DNA of 64,000 bases from Defluviitalea saccharophila (GTDB lineage: Bacteria > Bacillota > Clostridia > Lachnospirales > Defluviitaleaceae), in contig NZ_CP121687.1 of NCBI RefSeq assembly GCF_038396635.1, positions 1 through 64,000 of the forward strand, given 5' to 3'. The notes beneath the pieces are model-generated. The model was not told where the DNA came from, did not search any database, and was given only the letters and a program-made list of their open reading frames with translations. Below, one piece after another: positions 26,853-35,501 of the stretch; the stretch's first letter is position 1, and the number at the start of each line of letters is the position of its first letter. The translations under genes and the position numbers were made by a program.

Positions 26853-27524
26853 ATGACATTTAATGATATTTTTAAATCAAGTTTCTTAGAAAAAGCAGTA
26901 GAATTTTCTTTTTTAGACGTAGCCATTGCAATGCTTATGAGTTTTGCTATCGGACTTTTTATTTTCTATGTGTATAAAAAGACATTTGCTGGTGTTATGT
27001 ACTCTTCATCCTTTGGTGTTTCCATTATGGCTATGACCTTGATTACCACACTCATTATTCTCGCGGTAACATCAAACATTATATTGTCCTTGGGTATGGT
27101 AGGTGCCCTATCTATTGTTCGCTTCAGAACAGCGGTTAAAGAACCTCTGGATATAGCATTTCTGTTTTGGGCAATTTCAGTAGGAATTGTCGTAGGAGCA
27201 GGGTTGATTCCTATGGCAGTAATTGGATCTGTTTTTATTGGTATTATTCTTTTGGTGTTTGTGAATAAGAAAAGCAGCGATACACCATATATAGTGGTAA
27301 TTAATCTTGACAACGATGAAGCAGAAAACGCCTGCATGGCATTAATAAAAGAAAAGACTAAAAAAAGTTTAATAAAGGCAAAGACAGTTACCCAAAGCGG
27401 CATCGAGCTTACCGTTGAAGTACGACTTCTGGATATGTCAGCGAAACTTCTTAATGAATTACTGAATATCAATGGTGTGAACAATGCTTGTCTTGTAAGC
27501 TACAACGGTGATTATACCGCTTAA
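26853..27524 (+). CDS. DUF4956 membrane protein
   Basis: The 223-residue protein has four predicted membrane helices (about residues 15-145), with a conserved segment GALSIVRFRTAVKEPLDIAF between helices. A cytoplasmic alpha/beta tail of about 80 residues follows. By context it may anchor the VTC polymerase or carry polyphosphate through the membrane; that role is inferred. GGAGGT at 26840-26845 fits ATG 26853. It lies between the VTC and CotH genes. Confidence 0.88.
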   Translation: MTFNDIFKSSFLEKAVEFSFLDVAIAMLMSFAIGLFIFYVYKKTFAGVMYSSSFGVSIMAMTLITTLIILAVTSNIILSLGMVGALSIVRFRTAVKEPLDIAFLFWAISVGIVVGAGLIPMAVIGSVFIGIILLVFVNKKSSDTPYIVVINLDNDEAENACMALIKEKTKKSLIKAKTVTQSGIELTVEVRLLDMSAKLLNELLNINGVNNACLVSYNGDYTA

Positions 27525-27549
27525 GCGGGCTAAGATTCGAGGTGAAAGA

Positions 27550-29319
27550 ATGATACAAAGTAAAAAAATAAATATCATTGTTGCGATAGCCGTGGTTTTC
27601 GCCTTGATAACAAGTATTTCATTCGTAATAGCAGGAAATATTTATAATAAAAATGGCAGTATAAAAACTGAGCCGGAATACGCAACTAAAGTTTTTGGTA
27701 CAGATATTATTTCTATTGATATTATTGCAGATGAAGAGGATTGGAAAGAAATGCTTGACAATGCCATTAGCGAACAATATATTATGGCCGATGTGGTTGT
27801 CAATGGAACAAAGTTTCAAAATGTTGGTATTCGTCCAAAGGGTAACTCCAGTTTAACCCAGGTGGAAGCTTCTGATAGTGACAGATACAGTTTTCGCATC
27901 CAATTTGATGAATACATCAAAGGTCAGTCCTGTTTTGGGCTGGATGGCATTGTGGTCAATAATATGATTGGCGATAATACTTATATGAAAGAATATGTTT
28001 CGTATGAACTTATGCGAGAAATCGGAGTAGATGCTCCATATTTCGGATTTGCTGATATCAATGTTAATGGCGAAGGTTGGGGACTTTATCTTGTTGTAGA
28101 AACATATGGCGACAGCTATGAAGCAAGAACCTTCGGAACAACCAGCGGGATGATGTATAATGTAAAAAGCATGGATATGGGAAGACGAGAACAAGGTGGT
28201 ATCAGTTTCCCAGGAGGCAATAGAAAGCCACCGGGACAGAGACAAGAAGGTAAACAAGAGGTTAAGCAAGAAGGCAATATCCCGAAAGACGCTGGTATGC
28301 AAATACCGATAGATGAACAAAAGGAGAAAAGACCAATGGAGAGGCTGGGTGAAAATTTCGGCGGTCCCATGGGCGGCAGAGGAAGTAATGGGGGCAGTCT
28401 GGAATACACAACAGACGACATTTCCTCATATAGTGCGATTTTTAATAATGTTGTAGGCAAAGGCAGTGAGAATGATTTTAAGCGAGTGATTAAGGCATTA
28501 AAGGCTTTGTCCAAGGGACAAGATATAGAAACTTATTTTGATGTTGACAAAATTTTAAAGTATTTCGCAGCGCATACCATCGTGGTAAACCTTGATAGTT
28601 ATTCATCCAGCATGGCACAAAATTACTATCTATATGAGAATAATGGCAAAATTACGGTTCTTCCCTGGGATTATAATTTGGCATGGGGAGGATTTCAAAC
28701 TGGGAACGCATCATCTGTGATTAATTTTCCGATAGATACACCTGTAAGTGGTGTTGAAATGAATTCCCGTCCTTTGATAGAAAAGCTGTTTTCCAACGCG
28801 GAGTATTTAGAAAAGTATCATAGTTATTTACAAGAGCTCATGACAAACTATTTTTCAGACGGAAAATGGGAAACAAAAATTGAACAACTTGATGCGCTTA
28901 TTTCTGATTACGTTAAGAATGACAACACAGCCTTTTGTACTTTTGAAGAATATAAAACCGCAGTTGAAGCTTTTAAAATCCTTGGGAATCTGCGCTACCA
29001 AAGTATTCAAGGTCAGTTGGATGGTACTATTCCGTCTACTACTGCTGAGCAAGCTGCAAATCCGGAAAAACTTATTTCAGCTGGTGATTTACGTCTTTCT
29101 TCTTTAGGCAGTATGATGGGCGGTGGCAGACCCGGCGAAATGAGAAATAGAGCACCTAACAGGAACAATTCTACAGATGGCGAAAGATTCGATACTGTAC
29201 AGATGGGAAATATGCCCGGTGGTAAAAGCAACTCTGAAAGTTTACTGATTTATTTAGGATTATTTATATTTGTTTTGCTTTCTACATTTATTGTAGCAAA
29301 GAAGAAAAGAAATTATTAA
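27550..29319 (+). CDS. CotH-family kinase, membrane-anchored and extracytoplasmic
   Basis: The 589-residue protein has an N-terminal hydrophobic segment (about residues 8-30) and a C-terminal helix before KKKRNY. The kinase region shows VGIRPKGNSS, the GINVNG-like DINVNGEGWGLYLVVE, and the active-site block LPWDYNLAWGGF. A Gly/Pro/Lys/Gln-rich insert with GGPMGGRGSNGG interrupts the fold at about residues 215-290. CotH kinases phosphorylate spore-coat or surface proteins. A GAGGTG site precedes ATG 27550, inside the spacer after the DUF4956 gene. Confidence 0.9.
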   Translation: MIQSKKINIIVAIAVVFALITSISFVIAGNIYNKNGSIKTEPEYATKVFGTDIISIDIIADEEDWKEMLDNAISEQYIMADVVVNGTKFQNVGIRPKGNSSLTQVEASDSDRYSFRIQFDEYIKGQSCFGLDGIVVNNMIGDNTYMKEYVSYELMREIGVDAPYFGFADINVNGEGWGLYLVVETYGDSYEARTFGTTSGMMYNVKSMDMGRREQGGISFPGGNRKPPGQRQEGKQEVKQEGNIPKDAGMQIPIDEQKEKRPMERLGENFGGPMGGRGSNGGSLEYTTDDISSYSAIFNNVVGKGSENDFKRVIKALKALSKGQDIETYFDVDKILKYFAAHTIVVNLDSYSSSMAQNYYLYENNGKITVLPWDYNLAWGGFQTGNASSVINFPIDTPVSGVEMNSRPLIEKLFSNAEYLEKYHSYLQELMTNYFSDGKWETKIEQLDALISDYVKNDNTAFCTFEEYKTAVEAFKILGNLRYQSIQGQLDGTIPSTTAEQAANPEKLISAGDLRLSSLGSMMGGGRPGEMRNRAPNRNNSTDGERFDTVQMGNMPGGKSNSESLLIYLGLFIFVLLSTFIVAKKKRNY

Positions 29320-29394
29320 AAAATTGCTAATGTTGGGCTAAAGCTCAGATTACTTGTATCTTAACTTTGTTTACGTTAAAATATTTATACGTTT

Positions 29395-29453
29395 AAAGAT
29401 AATCGCTCTGTGGCAACTGTGATTTTTTATAACAGGCGCAGAGGATTGTCTTT
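29395..29453 (+). other. Long hairpin in the leader of the two-component genes
   Basis: AAAGATAATC (29395-29404) pairs with GATTGTCTTT (29444-29453) through ten base pairs including one G-T. Inner TCTG/CAGA pairing adds to it. It ends seven bases before the AGGAGGGG site of the response regulator. It could control translation or mRNA stability. Confidence 0.5.
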
Positions 29454-29472
29454 AAAATAGGAGGGGTTATCC

Positions 29473-30156
29473 ATGGCGAGAATATTGATTTGTGATGATG
29501 AAGAAGGTTTAAGAGCGGTGATAAAACGATATGCCTTGTTTGAAGGCCACGAGGTTTTCGAAACCTGTAACGGTATGGAAGCGGTGGAATTATGCAAAAC
29601 TCAAACTTTTGATATTATTATAATGGATGTTATGATGCCGGAGCTTGATGGTTTTTCAGCGGTGAAAGAAATCCGCAAAACATCAGATACTCCGGTTATT
29701 ATGCTTTCTGCCCGTGGTGAAGAATATGACAAAATTTTAGGCTTTGAAGTGGGCGTGGATGATTACGTGGTAAAACCTTTTTCTTCAAAAGAAATTATGC
29801 TTAGAGTAAACGCAATTTTAAGGCGAATGAAAACATCGCAAACGCCCAAAGAACAAGATGGGCATATCATTTTTGAAAAAGATGGCTTTTTGGCAGATCT
29901 GACTGCTTATAAGGTTTTTATCGACGGAGAACAGGTAGATATGGCGCCGAAAGAATATGACCTTTTGTTTTTTCTCATACGCAATAAAAATATTGCTGTG
30001 CCGAGAGAAAAGATACTTAGCGAGGTATGGGGACACGACTATTTTGGTGATGATCGAACACTCGATACCCACATGAAATTACTCCGAAAGCATTTAGGAA
30101 AATATGCAGGGCTTATTACAACTCTTAGAGGATTGGGGTATCGTTTTGATGGATAG
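29473..30156 (+). CDS. OmpR-family response regulator
   Basis: The 227-residue protein has an N-terminal receiver domain with acidic DDEE (residues 9-12), the phospho-acceptor Asp in IIMDVMMPELDG (about residue 53), a conserved Ser in MLSARG and Lys in VVKPFSS. A C-terminal winged helix follows (about 128-227; DDRTLDTHMKLLRKHLG). ATAGGAGGGG precedes the ATG. The stop overlaps the kinase start by eight bases. It is 153 bases downstream of cotH and could control that operon. Confidence 0.93.
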   Translation: MARILICDDEEGLRAVIKRYALFEGHEVFETCNGMEAVELCKTQTFDIIIMDVMMPELDGFSAVKEIRKTSDTPVIMLSARGEEYDKILGFEVGVDDYVVKPFSSKEIMLRVNAILRRMKTSQTPKEQDGHIIFEKDGFLADLTAYKVFIDGEQVDMAPKEYDLLFFLIRNKNIAVPREKILSEVWGHDYFGDDRTLDTHMKLLRKHLGKYAGLITTLRGLGYRFDG

Positions 30157-31444
30157 ATTAAAACTGAAATGGAAAGTTTTTATCTTCTTATTGACTTTTT
30201 GTGGATTTTTGCTCTTTATTCTTTGGCTGTTTCAAACGGTTTTTTTAAATGATATGTATAAGTTGATTAGACGAAACGAACTTCATAAAGCTATGAATCT
30301 TGTTGAAGAAAATATCAACAGTCCTGATTTTGATGATATTTTATTTCGCCTTGATGTTGAAAAAAGTATTATGGTAGTGGCTACAAGAGAATTTGTTAAG
30401 CCAAAGAACCCAACCCCAAATGGTCCGAGAGGGATACGTCCTGAGACCATTACGGAAACAAAAGAGTTTACCTTATCAAATGGAGAAAAGATTTCCCTTA
30501 CTTTTCATGCTATGATTACACCTGTAGACGCAACAGTGTCAACTCTAAAAATGCAGTTATATATTATTACTGCTATAATGATTTTGGCTTCTGTTGCCAT
30601 TGCACTTGTGCTGTCAGATGTCATTGCAAAGCCTCTTGTTCGACTGAATGAAAGTGCTAAAAAACTATCCAAGGGCAATTATAATGCGGATTTTAATGGA
30701 ACTGGATATTTAGAGGTAAAGGAGCTTTCTGATACCCTGAATTCAGCTGCAATCGAATTGTCTAAGGTGGATGAATTGCGGCGTGAGCTAATTGCAAATA
30801 TTTCACACGATTTAAGAACACCACTTGCTCTAATTTACAGCTATGCTGAAATGATGCAGGATTTTCCTGATGAAATAAGTTCTACACAGCTGCAGACTAT
30901 TATGTCAGAAACCAAGAGGCTGTCATCTCTTGTAAATGATATCCTTGATGTATCTAAACTCGAAACAGGTACAATGGAACTTCACCTGCGAAAATATAAC
31001 CTTACTGAAAGCATTGAGAAAACAGTTGAACGGCTTTCAGAACTTTTGAGAAATGACGGATATACTATAGAATTTAAGCATTCTGAAGATGCGTATGTCA
31101 TTGCAGATGAAGCAAAAATCACTCAGGCTTTATACAATTTACTAACCAACGCTGTAAACTACAGCACAGAGGACAAGCATATCATTGTGAAACAAAGCAG
31201 GGTGTACAATACTGTGAGAATCGAAGTGCATGATCATGGAGATGGCATTGCACCGGAAGACATGCCTTATATTTGGGACAGATACTATAAAGTTGACAAA
31301 AAACATAAACGGGCAATCACAGGAACGGGACTTGGGCTTTCCATCGTTAAAAAAATTTTTGAGCTTCATGGGGCAGACTATGGGGTGGAGTCTGAATTTG
31401 GTAAAGGCTCGATTTTTTGGTTTCAACTAGAATTAAAAGGATGA
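30149..31444 (+). CDS. Sensor histidine kinase
   Basis: The 431-residue membrane kinase has two helices (about residues 9-30 and 133-157) enclosing a roughly 100-residue extracytoplasmic sensor. A HAMP domain follows, then the HisKA His in NISHDLRTPLALI, the N-box NLLTNAVNYS, and G-boxes DHGDGIAPED and GTGLGLSIVKKI. ATG 30149 lies within the regulator stop region and is preceded by GGGG. The sensor contains a proline-rich loop (PKNPTPNGPRG). It would phosphorylate the preceding regulator; the stimulus is unknown. Confidence 0.93.
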   Translation: MDRLKLKWKVFIFLLTFCGFLLFILWLFQTVFLNDMYKLIRRNELHKAMNLVEENINSPDFDDILFRLDVEKSIMVVATREFVKPKNPTPNGPRGIRPETITETKEFTLSNGEKISLTFHAMITPVDATVSTLKMQLYIITAIMILASVAIALVLSDVIAKPLVRLNESAKKLSKGNYNADFNGTGYLEVKELSDTLNSAAIELSKVDELRRELIANISHDLRTPLALIYSYAEMMQDFPDEISSTQLQTIMSETKRLSSLVNDILDVSKLETGTMELHLRKYNLTESIEKTVERLSELLRNDGYTIEFKHSEDAYVIADEAKITQALYNLLTNAVNYSTEDKHIIVKQSRVYNTVRIEVHDHGDGIAPEDMPYIWDRYYKVDKKHKRAITGTGLGLSIVKKIFELHGADYGVESEFGKGSIFWFQLELKG

Positions 31445-31461
31445 ATTCGAGGAGGGGACAT

Positions 31462-32565
31462 ATGAAAATTTCAAAGAATGATGCATTAGTTTGGTTTGAC
31501 TTTTTTTCTCAACTGGACGAGGAGGAACTCAGTACAAAACATAAAGAAATCATTTATGCTACCTTTGCACAAATAGAGGCTGCAATCGATTATAGAAACG
31601 ACAGATTAATGTCTGAAATCAAAAATTTAAAAAACTTAGACAACAGAACTTATTTTGTAGGAAATGAAAAGAAATTTCCGGGAGGATGCCGTTCCTGTCT
31701 GTTAGGGACTGGTTTAAGTGCCATCAGAAAAACAAATAAATGCAATATAGAGTGTAAGTTTTGTTATAATTACGGGGAACTGGAAGATATTCCGCCGATC
31801 GGCGAAGGTATGTGGGAAATTGGGGGCACTAAGTTTTATGAAAAAGATCTTGATTTACTTCTTTCCATATACCAGAAACCTACTGGTATTGCCTATGTTT
31901 ATTTAGAACCTTTTATGGAAATAGAAAAATATTATCCGGTTATAAAGAAATTCAGCGACGCAGGGATTCATCAACATTTATATACCAATGGCACTTTGGC
32001 TACAGAGGAGAATCTTAAGGCATTAGGTGAAGCCGGTCTTGATGAAATACGTTTTAATTTAGGTGCCACGAATTGCTCAGATAAAGTGATTGAAAACATT
32101 GGAATAGCCAAAAAATACATTAAGAGTGTAGGGATAGAAACCCCAATGACGCCCGAGTTTTTCGAAAAATTCTTTGAGAAAAAACAATCCATCTTAGATA
32201 CAAAATTAGATTTTATCAATTGTGCAGAATTACATTTAAATGAAAATAACATAGACAACTATTATGGGGAAAACATGTATATATCCAGACATGGCTATAT
32301 ATCTCCCATATGGAGCAGGGAATTAACTTTGAAATTTATGAAAATAGCCGATGGAGAAAACTGGGATTTAGCAGTTCATGACTGCTCAAACTATACAAAG
32401 TTTGCCAGAGGGTTAAATCTAAGTAGTAAATCAGGCATGTGGTTTGGGGCAAGTAATTATGCCTGTGAGTTTCCCAAAATTCCATATGAGGTATTTTTAC
32501 CGATACTCAATGATGACAGTTTTGAATTTTTAAGGCTATTACTAAAATATTGTGGAGGGAATTAA
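31462..32565 (+). CDS. Radical SAM protein of unknown substrate
   Basis: The 367-residue protein has the iron-sulfur motif CNIECKFC (CxxxCxxC) at about residues 97-104, preceded by another Cys pair (GGCRSCLLG) that may hold a second site. The barrel shows IAYVYLEPFME, HLYTNGTLA and EIRFNLGA, typical of the SPASM/Elp3-like SAM fold. More Cys occur near the end. GAGGAGGGG at 31450-31458 sets ATG 31462. It starts 17 bases after the kinase gene and is probably cotranscribed. Its product is unknown. Confidence 0.88.
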   Translation: MKISKNDALVWFDFFSQLDEEELSTKHKEIIYATFAQIEAAIDYRNDRLMSEIKNLKNLDNRTYFVGNEKKFPGGCRSCLLGTGLSAIRKTNKCNIECKFCYNYGELEDIPPIGEGMWEIGGTKFYEKDLDLLLSIYQKPTGIAYVYLEPFMEIEKYYPVIKKFSDAGIHQHLYTNGTLATEENLKALGEAGLDEIRFNLGATNCSDKVIENIGIAKKYIKSVGIETPMTPEFFEKFFEKKQSILDTKLDFINCAELHLNENNIDNYYGENMYISRHGYISPIWSRELTLKFMKIADGENWDLAVHDCSNYTKFARGLNLSSKSGMWFGASNYACEFPKIPYEVFLPILNDDSFEFLRLLLKYCGGN

Positions 32566-32579
32566 TCCCAATATGCAGA

Positions 32580-32610
32580 AATGCAGGGATTAATCAAATA
32601 ACCCTGCATT
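32580..32610. terminator. Hairpin between radical SAM gene and ISL3 remnant
   Basis: AATGCAGGG (32580-32588) pairs perfectly with CCCTGCATT (32602-32610). It overlaps the last codons of the transposase on the minus strand. Confidence 0.6.
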
Positions 32611-33922
32611 AAGTGCTTTAATATATTCTTTAATTGGTACTCCATAATCCTTTGGCAAATCATTAGAGAAGTTAAATGAGTCATACATCATATGGCTAAA
32701 TGTATTGGTAGCATACTTTGGTTTTTCAACCTTATGATTAAGACAGAATAGAGCCTTTGCTCGTAGGATTTCAAAGTCATAACCTCTGCCAATACGGTCA
32801 TATTCTCTTATGAGGTTGTTTAAACCTTCTACTATGGCATTGGTAACCCTACCATCAAAGTAGTTGAAAACTTCAACCTTGAGCCTATCAATGGTTTTGG
32901 CAATATCTCTAAATTCTTTAAGGTCTTTTGGTATTGATTTCTTCCAGTTCTCATAATACTCTATAGCCTCTGACTTGGTTTTGCATTTATACATATCAAA
33001 TAAGCCTTCTTTGAGGTCGTAGGCAGTCTTTAATACTGGAAGGGTGCTAAACACCATGCGTCCCTATAAATAATGTGCGTAGGATTGAGTTTATGAGGTC
33101 TTTTGAGCAATACATACCTATCCTTCTTGAGAGTAGTGTTTTGCTTTTTAGTTAGTTTAGCCTTTTGAGCCTTTCTGATAGTGTTTAATGCTTCATTTGC
33201 CATTTTGATAACGTGATACTCGTCTATAACTACATAAGCATTTGGTAGAGCCTCATAGACTGCATCACGGTAAGGCTTCCACATATCCATAGTAACGATT
33301 TTAACGTTCTCTGGGTTCTTTAACCGTTTAAGCCATGCAACAATAGTCTCCTTATCCCTATTACGAGTGAAGTCCATAAGAGTGTTTTGTTCTCCATTTA
33401 CAAAAACACCCCTATGCTTACCTTGAATGAACAATTCATCTATGCCTAATATCATAGGTGTTTCAAGTTCAGTCTGATAGTTTGGAAGGTCTTTGATATG
33501 CTCCAAGAATATGTTTTTAATCGTGGAGTCTGATATATCCAGTTCCTTTTGTAAGGATAGGAATGTACGCTTTTCTGACTCGGTTTTAATGTACTCTATA
33601 AGTCTTATAGTCATTCTGCCTTTATTAGGAATACTTTTACATTCCTCTGTGAATATTTCGTTGCACTCCATGCACTTATAACGCTTACGTTTAAACATTA
33701 AGCCAACTCGCCTGTTGGTCATGTTAATGTCCCTTACTTCTTGAGTACGATTACTATGTACTCTTAAACGTGGCTCATAAACGCCACATAAAGGGCATAC
33801 AGAAGGTTTTTCCTTCATTGAGACGTATATTATATCCTTATATCATATTCATTGTGCTTTAAATCGGTTATAACGAATTCTGGAAGGTCTAATAACTTTT
33901 CCAGTAGTCTATGTTCTGACAT
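32590..33922 (-). pseudogene. ISL3-family transposase, frameshifted
   Basis: A full transposase can be rebuilt from three frames. The head begins at ATG 33922, with AAAGGAGG upstream, and runs to a stop near 33830. The middle (33818-33030) has the zinc finger (CPLCG, CMECNEIF) and catalytic part (LGIDELFIQGKHRG, VTMDMWKPYRDA). The tail (33057-32590) has LKTAYDLKEG and the conserved Glu region (VEGLNNLIR). About five extra bases near 33830 and one missing base near 33050 break the frame. Terminal inverted repeats were not found. The copy is dead. Confidence 0.85.
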
Positions 33923-33942
33923 ATATATTCCTCCTTTGGGAA

Positions 33943-33957
33943 GCCCCCAAAGGGGGC
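33943..33957 (-). terminator. GC-rich palindrome after the phage-like block
   Basis: GCCCCCAAAGGGGGC is a perfect palindrome just past the stop at 33962 of the leftward gene. It can form a five-to-six-pair hairpin, though no T-run follows on the minus strand. Confidence 0.45.
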
Positions 33958-33961
33958 GAGA

Positions 33962-34234
33962 TTACTTTTTAATGTCCATTATTAGGTTTGCACCATTAGT
34001 AAATCCTGCAAAGTAGCACCTTCTTGATTCATAAGCAATTATTGCACCTATTGCTTCATCAATGTCGGAAAATGCGTCAGAATCTTTAGGTAATAGAGCC
34101 TCTAATTTGTCCAGTGCTTTACCTAATTGGTCTTGAACTTGTTTGAATTCTTGTGGCTCATAATCTATAGCCCTTGTATCAATGCTCTCTTGATATTGAT
34201 AGTAGGACTCAAGAATAAGGCTATTATTTAGCAT
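33962..34234 (-). CDS. Small DUF6809-like protein
   Basis: The 90-residue acidic, helical protein has a central KLEALLPKD helix and ends with AIIAYESRRCYFAGFTNGAN. This resembles small DUF6809-type proteins found in clostridial phages and plasmids; the match is from memory and tentative. Its start overlaps the end of the antirepressor gene by seven bases, so it belongs to the same leftward operon. The function is unknown. Confidence 0.55.
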   Translation of the reverse strand: MLNNSLILESYYQYQESIDTRAIDYEPQEFKQVQDQLGKALDKLEALLPKDSDAFSDIDEAIGAIIAYESRRCYFAGFTNGANLIMDIKK

Positions 34235-35115
34235 GATACAGCCACCTCCTTGTTGTAAGTAACCTTAAAGGTCTTACCGTTGCTTACAATTTCAGCAGGG
34301 AAGGCATTATCATTAATCCATTGTCTAACTTTATCAATAACTGACTTGGTATATTGGGTTGTAGTGCCAACATGACCATGTCGTTCGTAGGTTACAGTTT
34401 CCTTTTCAGTATCAGCAATATCAAGTTTTGACAGTATTGCATTTACTGCTTGTGCATGAGGCTTATTACTACTGGAATAGATACCAACAGCCTGTGCTAT
34501 ACCTTGAAGGTCAAATAACTCTCTATCAGCCTTAATTTCCTCTATAGGGAGTTCAATGCCACCTTTGCGATATATCTGTTTAAGAGCCATAGCCTTGTAT
34601 TGAGCCTTTAAGCCTATTTCCTCAAAGATAGGTAGCATAATCTTTGCAGTATCATTCAATGTGGTTAGGCTTTCGAGTTCATCAGCCTTTGCTCTTAAAT
34701 GCTCTGGGTTAGCATTATTGCTTATATAAGCACCAGTTTGACGAATTTCTGGGAGTACATCTCTACGAAGTCATTTCCTGAATGATACTCCTATAGGCTT
34801 ATCAGTGTATTGAAGAAAGCCATATAAGCCATCTTCATAGAAGATTGTAAGGTTAGCAGTATTTTGACTGACCAATTTTACTTTGGTCAGTGAGTTGACC
34901 ATCTTCTTGAAGGCTTTTAAATCGTCTTTAAGAAGTATCTCATATTCAACACCAGTTTCAAACTGCTCTGCCTCAATACATTGACCTATTGTAGTTGATG
35001 GGTCAGCATAACCAAACATAGATACTATTTCGTTGGCTATCCAACAAAGTTTATTGTTCCAAACAAATGTATGGATTTCATTACCGTTAAATTCCTTAAC
35101 TATAAGGTTATTCAT
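34228..35115 (-). pseudogene. ant: Phage antirepressor (BRO-N/Ant type) with one in-frame TGA
   Basis: The first 114 codons (ATG 35115, GGAGGAAAT upstream) form a BRO-N-like domain (FNGNEIHTFVWNNKLCWIA, GYADPSTTI) and end at TGA (34771-34773) right after SFRK. Translation in the same frame continues with LRRDVLPEIRQTG, linking helices and a C-terminal DNA-binding part (to 34228), all typical of phage antirepressors. The consensus at the break is FRKW or FRRW, so TGG became TGA. The second half has no ribosome-binding site. Such proteins inactivate phage repressors. Confidence 0.82.
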
Positions 35116-35139
35116 TATATTTCCTCCTTTTAATCACCC

Positions 35140-35156
35140 AAGGAGTATGCTATAAT
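35140..35156 (+). promoter_or_regulatory. Extended -10 promoter on the plus strand
   Basis: TATGCTATAAT (35146-35156) contains an extended -10 element (TG, one base, TATAAT). No good -35 is seen. CACCCAAGGA (from about 35136) and TCCTTTGGGTG (35169-35179) form an inverted repeat around it, which may be a regulator site. Confidence 0.5.
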
Positions 35157-35162
35157 GAATAT

Positions 35163-35239
35163 GCAATATCCTTTGGGTGTTGTTGGTTTAGGAAGTCCGT
35201 ACAGTCGCCAAACTTGAGACGGGCTTCCTATTATTTTTT
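35163..35239 (+). ncRNA. Candidate small RNA opposite the repressor-antirepressor junction
   Basis: From the extended -10 at 35151-35156 a transcript would start near 35163 and end at a strong terminator: TAGGAAGTCCGT (35189-35200) pairs over 12 bases, one being G-T, with ACGGGCTTCCTA (35219-35230), followed by TTATTTTTT. The T-run is present only on this strand, so the hairpin terminates rightward RNA. The RNA of about 77 bases is antisense to the spacer between the RHH gene and the antirepressor gene. Expression is not shown. Confidence 0.5.
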
Positions 35240-35413
35240 GATTTTCTTGACACTCAATTTTACTTCCTTTTCGATTTGAAAATCACCGTTGATATAACCC
35301 GTCATAAATGCTTCTAAAACATCATTCATGGTTACTTCATTCTTTGCACAGGTTGCTTTAAATTCTTTTTGAATATCTTCATCAATGGTTGTGGTAAATT
35401 GTTTTCTTGGCAC
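35231..35413 (-). CDS. Ribbon-helix-helix (Arc-like) DNA-binding protein
   Basis: The 60-residue protein has the RHH pattern: an N-terminal strand with alternating residues (RKQFTTTIDEDIQ), helix A (KEFKATCAKN) and helix B after the turn (TMNDVLEAFMTGYI), then a basic tail. A GTG start is preceded by AAGGAGGTG. Its own promoter is covered by a long inverted repeat, fitting autorepression. It lies directly upstream of the antirepressor gene on the same strand, like arc before ant in phage P22. Confidence 0.82.
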   Translation of the reverse strand: MPRKQFTTTIDEDIQKEFKATCAKNEVTMNDVLEAFMTGYINGDFQIEKEVKLSVKKIKK

Positions 35414-35425
35414 TTAATCACCTCC

Positions 35426-35462
35426 TTGACAATATATTAATCTACTTAAATATATTTGTCAA
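35426..35462 (-). promoter_or_regulatory. Promoter and palindromic operator of the RHH gene
   Basis: On the minus strand TTGACA (35462-35457), a 17-base spacer and TAATAT (35439-35434) form a strong promoter. The same bases are an inverted repeat: TTGACAATATATTAA on one side and its near complement ending TTTGTCAA on the other, covering both promoter boxes. Repressor binding here would block transcription of the whole leftward operon. Confidence 0.75.
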
Positions 35463-35501
35463 AACATTTGTGAAGATATTTGTTGAATTAATTTAAAACA
35501 T

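Noticed and set aside
26966-27484. Minus-strand open frame opposite the DUF4956 gene
   Set aside because: Shadow of a hydrophobic coding sequence; no start signals.
34771-34773. TGA read as tryptophan by the host
   Set aside because: Many intact genes here end in TGA (for example at 9633 and 54730), so the host code is standard; only a foreign origin or mutation remains.
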